From positions 16,003 to 80,002 of the forward strand of contig NZ_BAGH01000351.1 in the NCBI RefSeq assembly GCF_000308715.1: a stretch of DNA of 64,000 nt, in the 5' to 3' direction. Within the stretch, counting starts at the first letter, position 1; each line of letters opens with the position of its first letter. Position numbers and translations under genes: made by a program. This stretch comes from Nocardia tenerifensis NBRC 101015. GTDB taxonomy: Bacteria; Actinomycetota; Actinomycetes; Mycobacteriales; Mycobacteriaceae. Positions 25,169 through 34,715 of the stretch are shown here, in pieces. The notes below the pieces were generated by a model. The model was not told the origin of the DNA. It did no database searches and saw only the letters and a program-made list of their open reading frames with translations.

Positions 25169-25696
25169 TCAGGCTTCGGCGAGGTCACACTCGGCAACCC
25201 GAGCCAGCATGCTCAGCATCAGCTTTCGCTGCGCACTGGGGATCCCGTCGAACGCGCGAGTCTCAGCGGCGTCGCGGGCAACGGCGAACTGGGCGTGGAC
25301 GCGTTTACCCGCGGAGGTGATGCGGGGGATCCGCACGCGCCGGTCGGTCGGGGCGACCGTGCGGGTGACGAGCTTCTGCTTTTCGAGGCGATCGAGCACG
25401 CTGATCAGCGTCGATTTGTCGACGCACACGATGCGGCTCAGTTCGAGTTGGTTCGCTTGCTCGCCGTCGGCGAGTGCCGCGAGTACAAGCCAGTCGCGCA
25501 TGTCCCGCAACCCGATCTCGACCGCGGCGCGGTCGAGATGGTCCGCCATGCGTGCGTTCGCCGCGTGCAGCAGGAAAGCGAGGTCGTTCGGACGGCTGTG
25601 CGCCCCGGAGGCCTGACCGTTCTCCGGGGCGGCGAGTGGTCGCGAGGTCTCCATGGTCGCCATCGTAGCCAGTCCGGCCAGTTGAGCCAAGTTCAT
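25169..25696 (-). CDS. MarR family transcriptional regulator
   Basis: 175 aa. Winged-helix domain at about residues 75-140: LVLAALADGEQANQLELSRI, the recognition part DKSTLISVLDRLEKQKLV, and the wing PTDRRVRIPRITSAG. MarR dimers respond to phenolic or hydrophobic ligands. ATG 25696 has no clear ribosome binding site; ATG at MATMETS about ten codons later is an alternative. It is divergent from an SRPBCC–epoxide hydrolase–LLM oxidoreductase operon and palindromic sequence lies between, so that operon is its probable target. Confidence 0.92.
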   Translation of the reverse strand: MNLAQLAGLATMATMETSRPLAAPENGQASGAHSRPNDLAFLLHAANARMADHLDRAAVEIGLRDMRDWLVLAALADGEQANQLELSRIVCVDKSTLISVLDRLEKQKLVTRTVAPTDRRVRIPRITSAGKRVHAQFAVARDAAETRAFDGIPSAQRKLMLSMLARVAECDLAEA

Positions 25697-25698
25697 AT

Positions 25699-25730
25699 TA
25701 GTTCAACCCCAATCATCTTGACTCAAACTA
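25699..25730. promoter_or_regulatory. Candidate MarR operator
   Basis: TAGTTCAA and TTGACTCAAACTA form an imperfect inverted repeat, with the small palindrome TTGACTCAA at 25718-25726 inside. It lies directly upstream of the MarR start and about 60 nt before the SRPBCC gene. AT-rich palindromes of this kind are usual MarR sites. Confidence 0.4.
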
Positions 25731-25787
25731 TCTCGGGTCGTACTGTTTGGACAGTCAACGTAATACGTTCTGCGCCAGGAGAATCGA

Positions 25788-26240
25788 ATGTCGTCCGCGC
25801 CCCGCCCACTCCGGATTTCCCGTGACATCGTCATTGCCGCACCGCCGTCGGCGGTGTTCTCGGTGCTGGCCAATCCGCATCGCCACGCGGATTTCGACGG
25901 ATCCGGCACCGTACAGAACGTGGTCTCGGGACCGGACCGGCTGAGCATGGGCGCCACGTTCAGGGTCGCGATGAAGCTGTTCGGTGTGCGTTACCGGATC
26001 CTCAACACGGTCGTCGAGTTCGAGGCCGACCGGCGCATCGCCTGGTGCCATCCCGGCAAGCACCGCTGGCGCTACGAACTCGAGGAGGTCGACGGCGGAA
26101 CCCAGGTGACCGAGACCTTCGACCTGTCCACCTCGCCGGTCCGCGCACTGCTCGTGCGCACACCATGGCCGCGCTGGAACGCCGAAGGCATCGCGAAGAC
26201 GCTGCCGCGGCTCGGCACTCTCGTCGAGAGCGGCCTCTGA
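25788..26240 (+). CDS. SRPBCC (polyketide cyclase/dehydrase-like) protein
   Basis: 150 aa, one START/Bet v1-like domain: it opens with [20 protein letters not shown] and contains [19 protein letters not shown], both typical of the SRPBCC superfamily. These proteins bind hydrophobic ligands in a deep cavity, sometimes with catalytic activity. AGGAG precedes the ATG. The next gene begins 1 nt after its stop. In this operon it may bind the hydrophobic substrate of the epoxide hydrolase or LLM enzyme. Confidence 0.85.
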   Translation: MSSAPRPLRISRDIVIAAPPSAVFSVLANPHRHADFDGSGTVQNVVSGPDRLSMGATFRVAMKLFGVRYRILNTVVEFEADRRIAWCHPGKHRWRYELEEVDGGTQVTETFDLSTSPVRALLVRTPWPRWNAEGIAKTLPRLGTLVESGL

Positions 26241-26241
26241 C

Positions 26242-27432
26242 ATGCCGTCCGCACCTCGACCATTCCGGATAGACATCCCCGACGCAGACCTCGCGGACCT
26301 GACTCAGCGCCTGGACCGCACTCGATGGCCCGATGAAATACCCGGGGCCGGTTGGTCCTACGGCGTCGACAAGACGTGGCTGCGGGAGTTGGCCGACTAT
26401 TGGCGCGACGGCTACGACTGGCGAGCGCACGAAGCCGCACTCAACGCGCACCCGCAGTTCACCGTCGACATCGACGGGCAGAACATCCATTTCCTACACG
26501 TCCGCTCTCCCGAGCCGGACGCGACACCGTTGATCATCACCCACGGCTGGCCGAGCACGATCGCCGACTTCCGAGCGATCCTCGGACCGCTGAGCGATCC
26601 CCGCGCGCACGGCGGCGATCCGGCCGACGCTTTCCACGTCGTCGCCCCGTCGCTGCCCGGCTACGGGTTTTCCGGCCCGACCCGCGAACGTGGCTGGGGC
26701 GTCCATCGCACCGCCCGTGCCTGGGCCGAGTTGATGACCAAGCTGGGGTATGAACGCTACGCGGTCCAGGGTGGGGATTTCGGCAGCCTCATCGCGCCCG
26801 AGCTGGGCCGCGTCGCCCGCGAGCGGGTGATCGGCATCCACGTCAACGCACTGGCCTTCGCCGCCTCACCCATGACTCCCGACGAGCTAGAACTGCTCGA
26901 CGAGGCGGACCGCGAACGGGCGCTGAACCAGGAACGCTGGTGGTATGGACGCTCGGGCTACATGCACCAGATGAGCACCCGTCCGCAGACGATCGCCTAC
27001 GCGCTCAACGACTCCCCGGTCGGGCAGCTGGCCTGGAACCTGGAATGGTTCGTCGACTACGACCCGACACAGACACGCCAGACCCCCGTCGATCGAGACG
27101 CGATCCTCACCAACGTCACCATCTACTGGCTCACCGGGACCGCGGGGTCCGCGGCACGGCTCTACTTCGAACTCGGACCCGAGTTCCGAGCGGGCAGGCC
27201 GTCTCCTTCGGGGGTTCCGACGGCTGTCGCGAACTTCCCCGGAGACAACGCGATTCAGGATCTTGCACGACTGTCGCATGTGATAACCCGGTGGCGAGAC
27301 TACGACCGTGGCGGACACTTTCCCGCGCTGCAAGCACCACAGGAACTCATCGCCGACATCCGGGAATTCTTCCGTCCCCTTACGGACACGCCTCGGCGCA
27401 CGAATACTCCAACCGCGGAAAGGAATCACTGA
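26242..27432 (+). CDS. Epoxide hydrolase (EHN-domain type)
   Basis: 396 aa. The N-terminal EHN lid (about residues 5-110; [24 protein letters not shown]) is followed by an alpha/beta hydrolase core with HGWPST (oxyanion loop), nucleophile Asp in [15 protein letters not shown], and a final histidine in [15 protein letters not shown]. Length and motifs match microsomal-type epoxide hydrolases, which convert epoxides to diols. The following gene begins directly after its stop (TGAATG). Likely controlled by the divergent MarR protein. Confidence 0.92.
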   Translation: MPSAPRPFRIDIPDADLADLTQRLDRTRWPDEIPGAGWSYGVDKTWLRELADYWRDGYDWRAHEAALNAHPQFTVDIDGQNIHFLHVRSPEPDATPLIITHGWPSTIADFRAILGPLSDPRAHGGDPADAFHVVAPSLPGYGFSGPTRERGWGVHRTARAWAELMTKLGYERYAVQGGDFGSLIAPELGRVARERVIGIHVNALAFAASPMTPDELELLDEADRERALNQERWWYGRSGYMHQMSTRPQTIAYALNDSPVGQLAWNLEWFVDYDPTQTRQTPVDRDAILTNVTIYWLTGTAGSAARLYFELGPEFRAGRPSPSGVPTAVANFPGDNAIQDLARLSHVITRWRDYDRGGHFPALQAPQELIADIREFFRPLTDTPRRTNTPTAERNH

Positions 27433-28281
27433 ATGCGAATCGGCGTCGGACTTCCCAACCAGGTACGCAATCTCGACCCGACGACCATCCCGCGCTGGGC
27501 AGCGCGGGCCGAGGACGCCGGGTTTTCCACCATGGCCACCACCGGACGCTACGCTTACCCGGGCATCAGCGACACCGTCGCGCTCGCGGCCGCAGCCGCG
27601 GCGACCACGACGATCGGCCTGCTCAGCGCGGTCCTGCTGGCCCCCGCATGGCCAGCCGCCCTGCTGGCCAAGGAGATCGCGGACATCGACGGAATCTCCG
27701 GCGGCCGCCTGACCCTCGGCATCGGAATCGGTTCGCGCGCAGAAGAATTCACTGTACCCGGGCATGACCTCCCCGGTCGCGGCGCTCGCCTGGAATCCGA
27801 CCTGGCGCTCTACCGCGACGTATGGGGCGGCAATCCCGTCGGCAACGCACTGAACCCTGCCGTGCCCTCAGGAACCCGGCAAGTCCCGCTGCTGTTCGGC
27901 GGATACTCCGCTCCCACACTGGACCGCATGGCGCGCTGGGGCGAAGGCTACATCGGCGGCGCACTGCCACCGGCCATGACAGCACCCAGCTTCGCCGCGG
28001 CACGGCGAGCCTGGCAGGAGGCTGGACGCCAGGGAACTCCGAGACTTGTCGCCCTCGCCTACTTCGCCCTGAGCGACACCGAAACCGGACGATCGAACAT
28101 CCGGGACTTCTACCGGCTGGCCCCCGAACCCATCGCAGGCAACGTCACACTCTGCACCACCCCGACCATGATCGAACAGACCATCGCCGACTACACCGAC
28201 CTCGGTGTCGACGAGATCATCTTCACCCCCGCCACCGACGACCTCGACGAACTCACCCGCCTCGCCGACGCCGTCAACTGA
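27433..28281 (+). CDS. LLM class flavin-dependent oxidoreductase
   Basis: 282 aa bacterial-luciferase-like TIM barrel. It starts MRIGVGLPNQ and has the GGRLTLGIGIGSRAEEF stretch of the family, with late VDEIIFTPATDDLDEL. Such enzymes use FMNH2 or F420; many in Mycobacteriales are F420-dependent, which cannot be told apart here. It abuts the epoxide hydrolase and ends the operon. Together with that enzyme it could oxidise a hydrophobic compound and open the resulting epoxide (inference). Confidence 0.9.
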   Translation: MRIGVGLPNQVRNLDPTTIPRWAARAEDAGFSTMATTGRYAYPGISDTVALAAAAAATTTIGLLSAVLLAPAWPAALLAKEIADIDGISGGRLTLGIGIGSRAEEFTVPGHDLPGRGARLESDLALYRDVWGGNPVGNALNPAVPSGTRQVPLLFGGYSAPTLDRMARWGEGYIGGALPPAMTAPSFAAARRAWQEAGRQGTPRLVALAYFALSDTETGRSNIRDFYRLAPEPIAGNVTLCTTPTMIEQTIADYTDLGVDEIIFTPATDDLDELTRLADAVN

Positions 28282-28396
28282 ACGGCCCGACCGAAGTCGT
28301 TGCGGCGCTTCCCCACCGAAACGGTCGCCGACTACGGGACCATGGCGTGGCCTGGATTCATCGCACCCCACACACAGTAGGTGCGCCTCTGGTCAG

Positions 28397-28470
28397 TGCC
28401 CCCAGTCGGACTCGAACCGACACTCGATGGATTTTAAGTCCACTGCCTCTGCCAATTGGGCTATGGGGGC
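28397..28470 (-). tRNA. tRNA-Leu(UAA) with a short variable arm
   Basis: 74 nt cloverleaf on the minus strand. Acceptor GCCCCCA/TGGGGGC with discriminator A, no encoded CCA; D arm GCC/GGC; anticodon stem GTGGA/TCCAT with loop CTTAAAA, giving anticodon UAA; variable loop CGAGT of only 5 nt; T arm GTCGG TTCGAGT CCGAC. Leucine tRNAs normally have a long variable arm, so this is class I in shape. It lies 111 nt downstream of rnz on the same strand. Confidence 0.93.
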
Positions 28471-28581
28471 CGTCCGGGACAGCGTACCGAGTCGTACGGG
28501 TGTACCGGAATTCCGAGTGATCTAGCTGTGCAATGTGTCGGGGTCCTCCTGGGGAAAGTCGGGCAGTTGACCAAAAAGTGA

Positions 28582-29499
28582 CTAGCGCCTCGGCGGTAGG
28601 GGGATGCGGGTTAGGTCGGTGGCTATGTGGAGGGGGCCGGGGAAGTGGTGGCGGGCCTCGGTCAGGTGGGCGGAGAGGTCGCGGTAGCGCTGGGAGAAGT
28701 GGGTGAGGACGAGGGTGCGGGCGCCGGCGGTGGCGGCGGCGCGGGCGGCCTGGCCCGCGGTGAGGTGGCCGTATTCGGCGGCGAGGTGGGCGTCGGCGTC
28801 GAGGAAGGTGGCCTCGATGACGAGCATGTCGACGTCGGCGGCTAGTTCGTGGACGCCGTCGCAGACGCGGGTGTCCATGACGAAGGCGAAGCTTTGGCCG
28901 GGGCGGGGCTCGCTGACCTCGTCGAGAGTTATTGTGCGGCCGGAGACTTCGACCTCGCCGTGCTGTTGCAGGCGGCTGATGATGGGGCCGGACAGCCCGA
29001 CGTCGCGCAGTCGGTCGGGCAGGATGCGGCGGCCGGGTGGCTCGGTGAGCCGGTAGCCGAAGGTGTCGACGGGGTGGGACAGCGGGACGGCCGAGACCGC
29101 GAACGGCGCGCCGGGGAAGTCGACCGCGCCCGCGTGATGGATTGGGCGAGGCCGCAATTCGGCGCGCCGGTAGTACGACGTGGCGTTGACGAGCCGGTCG
29201 TAATACTCGGCGCCCGAGGCGGGGAAGCAGACGTCGACGGCGTGCGGCACGTGGTCGAGACTGATCCGCTGCGCCACGCCGGCGAGGCCGAGGCTGTGGT
29301 CGCCGTGGAAGTGGGTGATGGCGATGCGGGTGATGTCGGTGGCGGACACGCCGGCGTAGGTCATCTGCCGCTGTGTCCCCTCGCCCGGATCGAACAGCAC
29401 CCCTTCCTCGTCCCACCGCAGCAGATACCCATTGTGGTTGCGCTGCTTGGTCGGTACCTGGCTGGCGGTCCCGAGGACGACGAGCTCCCGCGGCGACAC
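28582..29499 (-). CDS. rnz: Ribonuclease Z
   Basis: 305 aa metallo-beta-lactamase-fold endonuclease that trims the 3' trailer of tRNA precursors. It shows [19 protein letters not shown] at the N-terminus, the metal site [12 protein letters not shown] near residue 62, and C-terminal ATFLDAD and LTHFSQRY. All are standard for RNase Z. A tRNA gene lacking CCA lies downstream on the same strand. It lies between that tRNA and the amino-acid permease gene. The start is ATG 29499. Confidence 0.95.
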   Translation of the reverse strand: MSPRELVVLGTASQVPTKQRNHNGYLLRWDEEGVLFDPGEGTQRQMTYAGVSATDITRIAITHFHGDHSLGLAGVAQRISLDHVPHAVDVCFPASGAEYYDRLVNATSYYRRAELRPRPIHHAGAVDFPGAPFAVSAVPLSHPVDTFGYRLTEPPGRRILPDRLRDVGLSGPIISRLQQHGEVEVSGRTITLDEVSEPRPGQSFAFVMDTRVCDGVHELAADVDMLVIEATFLDADAHLAAEYGHLTAGQAARAAATAGARTLVLTHFSQRYRDLSAHLTEARHHFPGPLHIATDLTRIPLPPRR

Positions 29500-29524
29500 G
29501 CTAAACCCGTCCTGACGGCATGCC

Positions 29525-31024
29525 CTACTCCGCGGGAGTGTTGCGCAGGACGGAGTGGCGCCGGCTGTAGGCGAAGTAGATGACGAAGCCGACGGCCATC
29601 CAGACGATGAAGCGCAGCCAGGTCTCCACCGAGAGATTCAGCATCAACCACAGGCAGGCGAGCACGCCGAGGATCGGGACCAGCGGCACGAGCGGCACGC
29701 GGAAGCCGCGCGGCAGCTCGGGGCGGGTGCGGCGCAGGATGAGCACGCCGACCGAGACGAGCACGAACGCGAACAGCGTGCCGATATTGACCATCTCTTC
29801 CAGCGTGCCGAAGTCGACGAAGCCGGCGAGCACGGCGCAGATGACGCCGACGATGGCGGTGATGCGCACGGGCGTGCCGAATTTGCCGGTATGGGCGAGC
29901 TTGCGCGGCATGAGCCCGTCGCGCGACATCGCGAACAGCACGCGGGTCTGCCCGAGAAACATGACCATGACGACCGTGGTGAGGCCGGCGAGCGCGCCGA
30001 TGGAGATGATGTTCTTCACCCAGGTGTCGCCGTGGATGGCGAAAGCCGTTGCGAGCGTGGCGTTGTCACCGGAGAGCTCGGTGTAGGAGACCATGCCGGT
30101 GAGCACGAGCGACACGGCGACGTAGAGCACCGTGACGATGAGCAGCGAGCCGAGGATGCCGCGCGGCACGGCCTTCTGCGGGTTCTTGGTCTCCTCGGCG
30201 GTGGTCGCGACGACGTCGAAGCCGATGAACGCGAAGAACACCAGGCTGGCCGCGGCGAGCAGGCCGTACCAGCCGAAGGTGCTGTGTCCGCCGCCGGTAA
30301 GGAAGGAGAACAGCGACTGGCGCAGTCCGTCGCCCGCCTCGCCCGGCTGCGACGGCGGAATGTAGGGGGTCAGGTTCTCCGACTTGAAGTAGGTGAGGCC
30401 GACGATCAGCACGAGCGCGATGACGGCCAGCTTGATGGCGACCGCCACCGCGGACACGCGCGAGGACACCTTGGTGCCGGTGGCGAGCAGCACGCCGAGG
30501 ACGGCGATGAGCAGCACGGCGCCCCAGTCGAAGGACACCGAGCCGATGTGCAGGATCGGCGCCGTGCCCATCACCTCGCCGAGGTACTGCGACCAGCCCT
30601 TGGCGACGACCGAAGTGGCGAGGGCGAATTCGAGGATGAGGTCCCAGCCGATGATCCACGCGACGAGTTCACCGAAGGTGGCGTAGGAGAAGGTGTAGGC
30701 GCTGCCCGCCACCGGCACGGTCGAGGCGAACTCGGCGTAGCAGAGCGCGGTGAGCCCGCAGGCGATCGCGGCGAAGACGAACGCGAGCGAGACCGACGGC
30801 CCGGCCACATTGCCCGCGGTGCGCGCGGTGAGGGTGAAGATGCCCGCGCCGATCACCACCGCGACGCCGAAGACGGTGAGGTCCCACGCGGTCAGGTCCT
30901 TGCGGAGTTTCGAGTCGGGCTCGTCGGTGTCCTTGATGGACTGCTCGACGGATTTGGTGCGGAACACCCCGCCCCATCGACGCGGATCCTGTCCCGTCGC
31001 GTTCTCCGGCTCCCGGATCGCCAC
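29525..31024 (-). CDS. APC family amino acid permease
   Basis: 499 aa with twelve predicted transmembrane helices beginning at about residue 45. The first helix contains [20 protein letters not shown], the substrate/Na-binding GAGIF motif of the APC superfamily; [18 protein letters not shown] after helix 6 marks the CAT/YfnA-like branch that imports cationic or general amino acids. GTG 31024 is chosen because GAGGAGAAG lies just upstream; two further starts upstream are possible. The C-terminal tail is short ([14 protein letters not shown]). It follows the POT transporter gene on the same strand by about 60 nt, so both may be co-transcribed. Confidence 0.93.
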   Translation of the reverse strand: MAIREPENATGQDPRRWGGVFRTKSVEQSIKDTDEPDSKLRKDLTAWDLTVFGVAVVIGAGIFTLTARTAGNVAGPSVSLAFVFAAIACGLTALCYAEFASTVPVAGSAYTFSYATFGELVAWIIGWDLILEFALATSVVAKGWSQYLGEVMGTAPILHIGSVSFDWGAVLLIAVLGVLLATGTKVSSRVSAVAVAIKLAVIALVLIVGLTYFKSENLTPYIPPSQPGEAGDGLRQSLFSFLTGGGHSTFGWYGLLAAASLVFFAFIGFDVVATTAEETKNPQKAVPRGILGSLLIVTVLYVAVSLVLTGMVSYTELSGDNATLATAFAIHGDTWVKNIISIGALAGLTTVVMVMFLGQTRVLFAMSRDGLMPRKLAHTGKFGTPVRITAIVGVICAVLAGFVDFGTLEEMVNIGTLFAFVLVSVGVLILRRTRPELPRGFRVPLVPLVPILGVLACLWLMLNLSVETWLRFIVWMAVGFVIYFAYSRRHSVLRNTPAE

Positions 31025-31083
31025 GCCTTCTCCTCTATCTCTGGTCATGCTGTCGACTCTGTCCTCTGTGTCCGGCACGCAGG

Positions 31084-32550
31084 CTAGTGCACGCCCTCCA
31101 TGTGCCTGCTGATCCGCGGCGCGATGACGGCCACGACCAGCCCGGCGCAGATCGCGACCGCGCCGGTGATGCCGAAGTAGGCCACCTCGTGGTCTGAGTC
31201 ATAGAACCGAGCCAAAGTACCCGACATCGAGGTGCCGATGCCAAGCGAGAAAAAATACAGCGCCATCATCTGCGCCCGGAAAGCTTCCGGCGCGAGCTGG
31301 GTCGTGACCGAAAGTCCGATGGGCGAGAGCAGCAGCTCGGAGATGGCGAAGCCGCCCATGACGACGAAGACCAGCAGGGCGGGCACGGTGGCCCCGCTGA
31401 AGCCGGCCAGCGGGACGAACAGCAGGAATGCGATGCCCATGCCGATCACGCCGAACGCGAACTTGCGCGGGGTGCTGGGAGCGCGCGAGCCGAGTTTGGT
31501 CCACAGGATGGCGAACAGCGGCGAGAGCGCGATGACCCAGACCGGCTCGACGGAGCTGATCCAGTTCGACGGAGCGGTCCAGCCGAAGATGTTCCAGTTC
31601 ATCCGTTCGTCGGAGTACACCGTGAGCACCGTGAAGATCTGCTGGAACAGCGACCAGAACACCGCGTTGGCGACGAACAGCGGAATGAACGAGCGCACCC
31701 GGCTGCGCTCGACCGGCGACACCTTGGCGCTGGTGAGCATGACCCAGAAGTAGACGATCGTGGCGACGGCGATGACGCCGGTGGTCACGTCCGGCAGGTT
31801 GTCCAGCGTCACCAGCCCGGTGATGGCCACCACCGCGACCACGAGGACGGCGACGACGAGCACCGCGGCCAGCTTGCCGAACGCGTCGCGCGGCAACGGG
31901 TTGGGCACCTCGCGGCCGTGGGTGCCGAGGTTGCGCCGGAACACCACGTACTGGGTGAGGCCGAGCGCCATGCCGACGGCCGCCGCGCCGAACCCGTAGT
32001 GGAATCCGAGGTTGTCTTTAAGCAGGCCGGTGATCAGCGGACCGCTGAACGCGCCGAGGTTGATGCCGAGGTAGAACAGGGTGAATCCGCCGTCGACACG
32101 CGCGTCCCCCTTCTCATACAGCGTGCCGAGCAACGAGGAGGCATTGGCCTTCAGCGCGCCGCTGCCGAGCGCGACGAGCACCAGGCCGACGCCGACGCCG
32201 CTCAGGCCGGGCAGCACGGCCAGGGCGATATGCCCGGCCATCACCACCACGCCGCCGTAGAACACCGTCCGCTCCATGCCGAGCAGCCGGTCGGAGATCC
32301 AGCCGCCGAGCACGGTGGACAGGTAGACCAGGCCGCCGTAGGCGCCGACGATGCCCACGCCGGTGCTCTTAGCGAGCCCGAGCCCGCCGTCGGTGGTCGA
32401 GTAGTAGAGGTAGAAGCCGAGGATGGAGACCATCCCGTAGTACGAGAACCGTTCCCAGAGTTCGACTCCGAAGAGGTTGGTCAGCCCGATCGGGTGGCCG
32501 AAGATGGTCCGTCCGGCAATCGGTGAATCAGCCGTTTTCACTTCCGACAT
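31084..32550 (-). CDS. POT/PTR family proton-coupled oligopeptide transporter
   Basis: 488 aa, about fourteen transmembrane helices of the bacterial DtpT-like POT type. Diagnostic motifs: VELWERFSYYGM in helix 1 (the ExxERFxYY proton-coupling motif), YLGINLGAFSGPLITG (PTR signature), and FAISELLLSPIGLS late in the protein. It imports di- and tripeptides with protons. ATG 32550 is selected as it starts MSEVKTAD before helix 1; the longer open frame upstream overlaps the divergent SRPBCC gene. Together with the downstream amino acid permease it forms a nutrient-uptake pair. Confidence 0.93.
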   Translation of the reverse strand: MSEVKTADSPIAGRTIFGHPIGLTNLFGVELWERFSYYGMVSILGFYLYYSTTDGGLGLAKSTGVGIVGAYGGLVYLSTVLGGWISDRLLGMERTVFYGGVVVMAGHIALAVLPGLSGVGVGLVLVALGSGALKANASSLLGTLYEKGDARVDGGFTLFYLGINLGAFSGPLITGLLKDNLGFHYGFGAAAVGMALGLTQYVVFRRNLGTHGREVPNPLPRDAFGKLAAVLVVAVLVVAVVAITGLVTLDNLPDVTTGVIAVATIVYFWVMLTSAKVSPVERSRVRSFIPLFVANAVFWSLFQQIFTVLTVYSDERMNWNIFGWTAPSNWISSVEPVWVIALSPLFAILWTKLGSRAPSTPRKFAFGVIGMGIAFLLFVPLAGFSGATVPALLVFVVMGGFAISELLLSPIGLSVTTQLAPEAFRAQMMALYFFSLGIGTSMSGTLARFYDSDHEVAYFGITGAVAICAGLVVAVIAPRISRHMEGVH

Positions 32551-32752
32551 CCTCAGACCTTCCCATGTTTGCGACGATTCTTCGGCATCAATGCCGAAAT
32601 TTCGAAGATCATCGCAGCGTCGCTCCTGGAGACGGATCGTGCCAGACTGCATATCGGCGCGTTTCCCCAGACCCCGTCTGGGCATCCGGGGAGCAGCGCC
32701 GCCCAGCGGTCCCAGTCCCGACACCAAGCCACTCGACGAAAGTGACGCACGG

Positions 32753-33208
32753 ATGGATCCGGTAGAAATCACGGTGCCCGCCTCGGCGGAGGAAACGTTC
32801 ACGGTGCTGGCCGACGGCTGGTTGTACGCCCTGTGGGTGGTCGGCGCCTCGCACATCCGCGACGTCGACGAGGGCTGGCCCGCCGTCGGCACCCGCATCC
32901 ACCACAGCGTCGGCCCGTGGCCGATGACGCTGTCGGACACCACGAAGGTGCGCGACGTGGACGAGCCGAGGATGCTCGAGCTGGAGGCCCGGCTGTGGCC
33001 GGTCGGCTCGGCGTTGATTCGCCTGGAGCTCACCGAGATCGGCCCGCACAGCACCCGGGTCACCATGTTCGAGCGCGCGATCAGCGGCCCGGTGTCACTG
33101 GTGCCCGGCGCGGTTCAGCAGATGGCGCTCACGCCGCGCAACAAGGAGTCACTGTCCAGGCTGGCCGATCTGGTCGCGGGCCGGGCCCGCGAGGGCAAAG
33201 CCCAGTAG
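32753..33208 (+). CDS. SRPBCC family protein
   Basis: 151 aa START-like domain: EITVPASAEETFTVLADGW at the N-terminus, central PRMLELEARLWPVGSALIRL, and a C-terminal long helix (LSRLADLVAGRA). It probably binds a hydrophobic ligand; no catalytic residue can be named. It is divergent from the POT transporter and convergent with ppx, 11 nt apart. The start ATG 32753 has a weak ribosome binding site (GCACGG). Confidence 0.8.
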   Translation: MDPVEITVPASAEETFTVLADGWLYALWVVGASHIRDVDEGWPAVGTRIHHSVGPWPMTLSDTTKVRDVDEPRMLELEARLWPVGSALIRLELTEIGPHSTRVTMFERAISGPVSLVPGAVQQMALTPRNKESLSRLADLVAGRAREGKAQ

Positions 33209-33219
33209 ACCCGATCCGG

Positions 33220-34167
33220 TCAGGCGATGGACAGCGCGATGCCGTCGAGGATGTCGTGCTCGGACACGACGAGCTCGGAAATGCCCGCGCGACGGGCCAA
33301 TTCGTCGGCGAGCACCTGGGCGATGACGGCGCCGCCGCCGATCACGTCGACGCGGCCGGGGTGCATGGGGCCGAGGGCGGCGCGCTCGTCATGGGTCATG
33401 CCGACGAGCCGATCGCTCACGGCGCGAAGCTGATCCAGGCCCAGGCGGCTGAGATGCACCTTCGCCGAGTCGTATTCGGGCAGGTCGAGGGCCACGGCGG
33501 CGAGCGTCGTCATGGTGCCCGCGACACCGACCCAGGTGTGCGCACCCTCGACGGGCACACGGGCGAAGGCCTCGGCTAGTCGCTCGGCGGCGAATTCCCG
33601 TGCGGCGGAGACCTGTTCGGCGGTGGGCGGGTCGCCGGGCAGGCAGCGCTCGGTGATCCGGACACAGCCGATGTCGGCGGAGAACGCGGCTTGCACGCCG
33701 TCACTGTCGCCGAAGACCAGCTCGGTAGAGCCGCCGCCGAGGTCGACCACCACGAAAGGCCCGGCCTCGCTGGACAATTCGCCGATCGCGCCGGCGAACG
33801 ACAGGCGCGCCTCCTCGTCACCGCTGATCACCTCGGCCTCGGCGCCCGGCACGACGGTGCCGAGTTCGGCGCGGGCCATGGCGAAGAAGTCCTCGCGGTT
33901 GGCCGCGTCGCGGGTGGCGGAGGTGGCCGTCATGCGCACCCGGGCGACGCCGGTCTCCCGCATGAGCGCGGTGTACTCGGCCAGCGCGACCCTGGTGCGT
34001 TCGATGGCCTCCGGCGCGAGCGAGCCGGTGGCGTCGACGCCCTGGCCGAGCCGCACGATCCGCATCTCGCGGTGCACGTCGGCCAGCGTGCCGTCGTCGC
34101 GCACGTCGGCGATCAGCAGTCGGATGGAGTTGGTTCCGCAATCGACGGCGGCTACCCGGTCGCTCAT
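33220..34167 (-). CDS. ppx: Exopolyphosphatase / guanosine pentaphosphate phosphatase
   Basis: 315 aa, the short actinobacterial Ppx/GppA form (ASKHA fold). Phosphate-1 motif AAVDCGTNSIRLL at residues 5-17, GDEEARLSFAGA in the middle, phosphate-2 VVVDLGGGSTEL, and IGGGAV near the C-terminus. It hydrolyses polyphosphate or pppGpp. The ATG overlaps the DUF501 stop (ATGA). It corresponds in position to M. tuberculosis Rv1026 (ppx2) downstream of eno–ftsB–DUF501. Confidence 0.93.
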   Translation of the reverse strand: MSDRVAAVDCGTNSIRLLIADVRDDGTLADVHREMRIVRLGQGVDATGSLAPEAIERTRVALAEYTALMRETGVARVRMTATSATRDAANREDFFAMARAELGTVVPGAEAEVISGDEEARLSFAGAIGELSSEAGPFVVVDLGGGSTELVFGDSDGVQAAFSADIGCVRITERCLPGDPPTAEQVSAAREFAAERLAEAFARVPVEGAHTWVGVAGTMTTLAAVALDLPEYDSAKVHLSRLGLDQLRAVSDRLVGMTHDERAALGPMHPGRVDVIGGGAVIAQVLADELARRAGISELVVSEHDILDGIALSIA

Positions 34168-34715
34168 GCCCGCGCTCCGTTCTCCGGCGCGCCGGACCGC
34201 GCGTACCTCGGCCAGTCGGCCGGAATCGCGGTGCCGCGCAACCCATTGTCGGCGGCCAGGGCCACCGCCTCGTCGCCGAGCGGATTCACGCCCGGTCCCT
34301 TCGCCAGCGCGTGCGCGATGAGCACGTGCAGGCACTTCACCCGCTCCGGCATGCCGCCGCCGGTGAAATCTGTTCCGAGCGACTCGATCTCGTCGCGCTC
34401 GGCCAGGTAGCTTTCGTGCGCCGCGCGGTAGGCGGCGGCCAAATCCTCGTCGGCGCCGAGACGTTCGGTCATCTCGCGCATCACGCCGGCGGACTCCTGC
34501 CTGCTCGCCTCGGCGGTGAGCCGCGGGTCGGTCAGGTAGTACAGCGTGGGGAACGGCGTGCCGTCGGGCAGGCGCGGTGCGGTCTTCACGACGGCCGGAA
34601 TGCCGTCCGGGGTGCGATAGGCGACGGCGAGCACGCCGCGTGGCTCGCGGCCGAGCTGCGTGGCGATGATCGCGAGATCCTCGGCCGCTACCGTTGTCTC
34701 GCTGGGCTCGGTCAC
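34164..34715 (-). CDS. DUF501 protein (Rv1025-like)
   Basis: 183 aa. The whole protein is a DUF501 domain: DLAIIATQLGREPRGVLAVA at the start, PTLYYLTDPRLTAEASRQES in the middle, and VKCLHVLIAHALAKGPGVNPLGDEAV (two conserved His, one Cys) near the end. Function is unknown; it is kept next to ftsB and ppx throughout actinobacteria. GTG start overlaps the ftsB stop (GTGA), and its stop overlaps the ppx start, so all three are translationally coupled. Confidence 0.92.
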   Translation of the reverse strand: MTEPSETTVAAEDLAIIATQLGREPRGVLAVAYRTPDGIPAVVKTAPRLPDGTPFPTLYYLTDPRLTAEASRQESAGVMREMTERLGADEDLAAAYRAAHESYLAERDEIESLGTDFTGGGMPERVKCLHVLIAHALAKGPGVNPLGDEAVALAADNGLRGTAIPADWPRYARSGAPENGARA

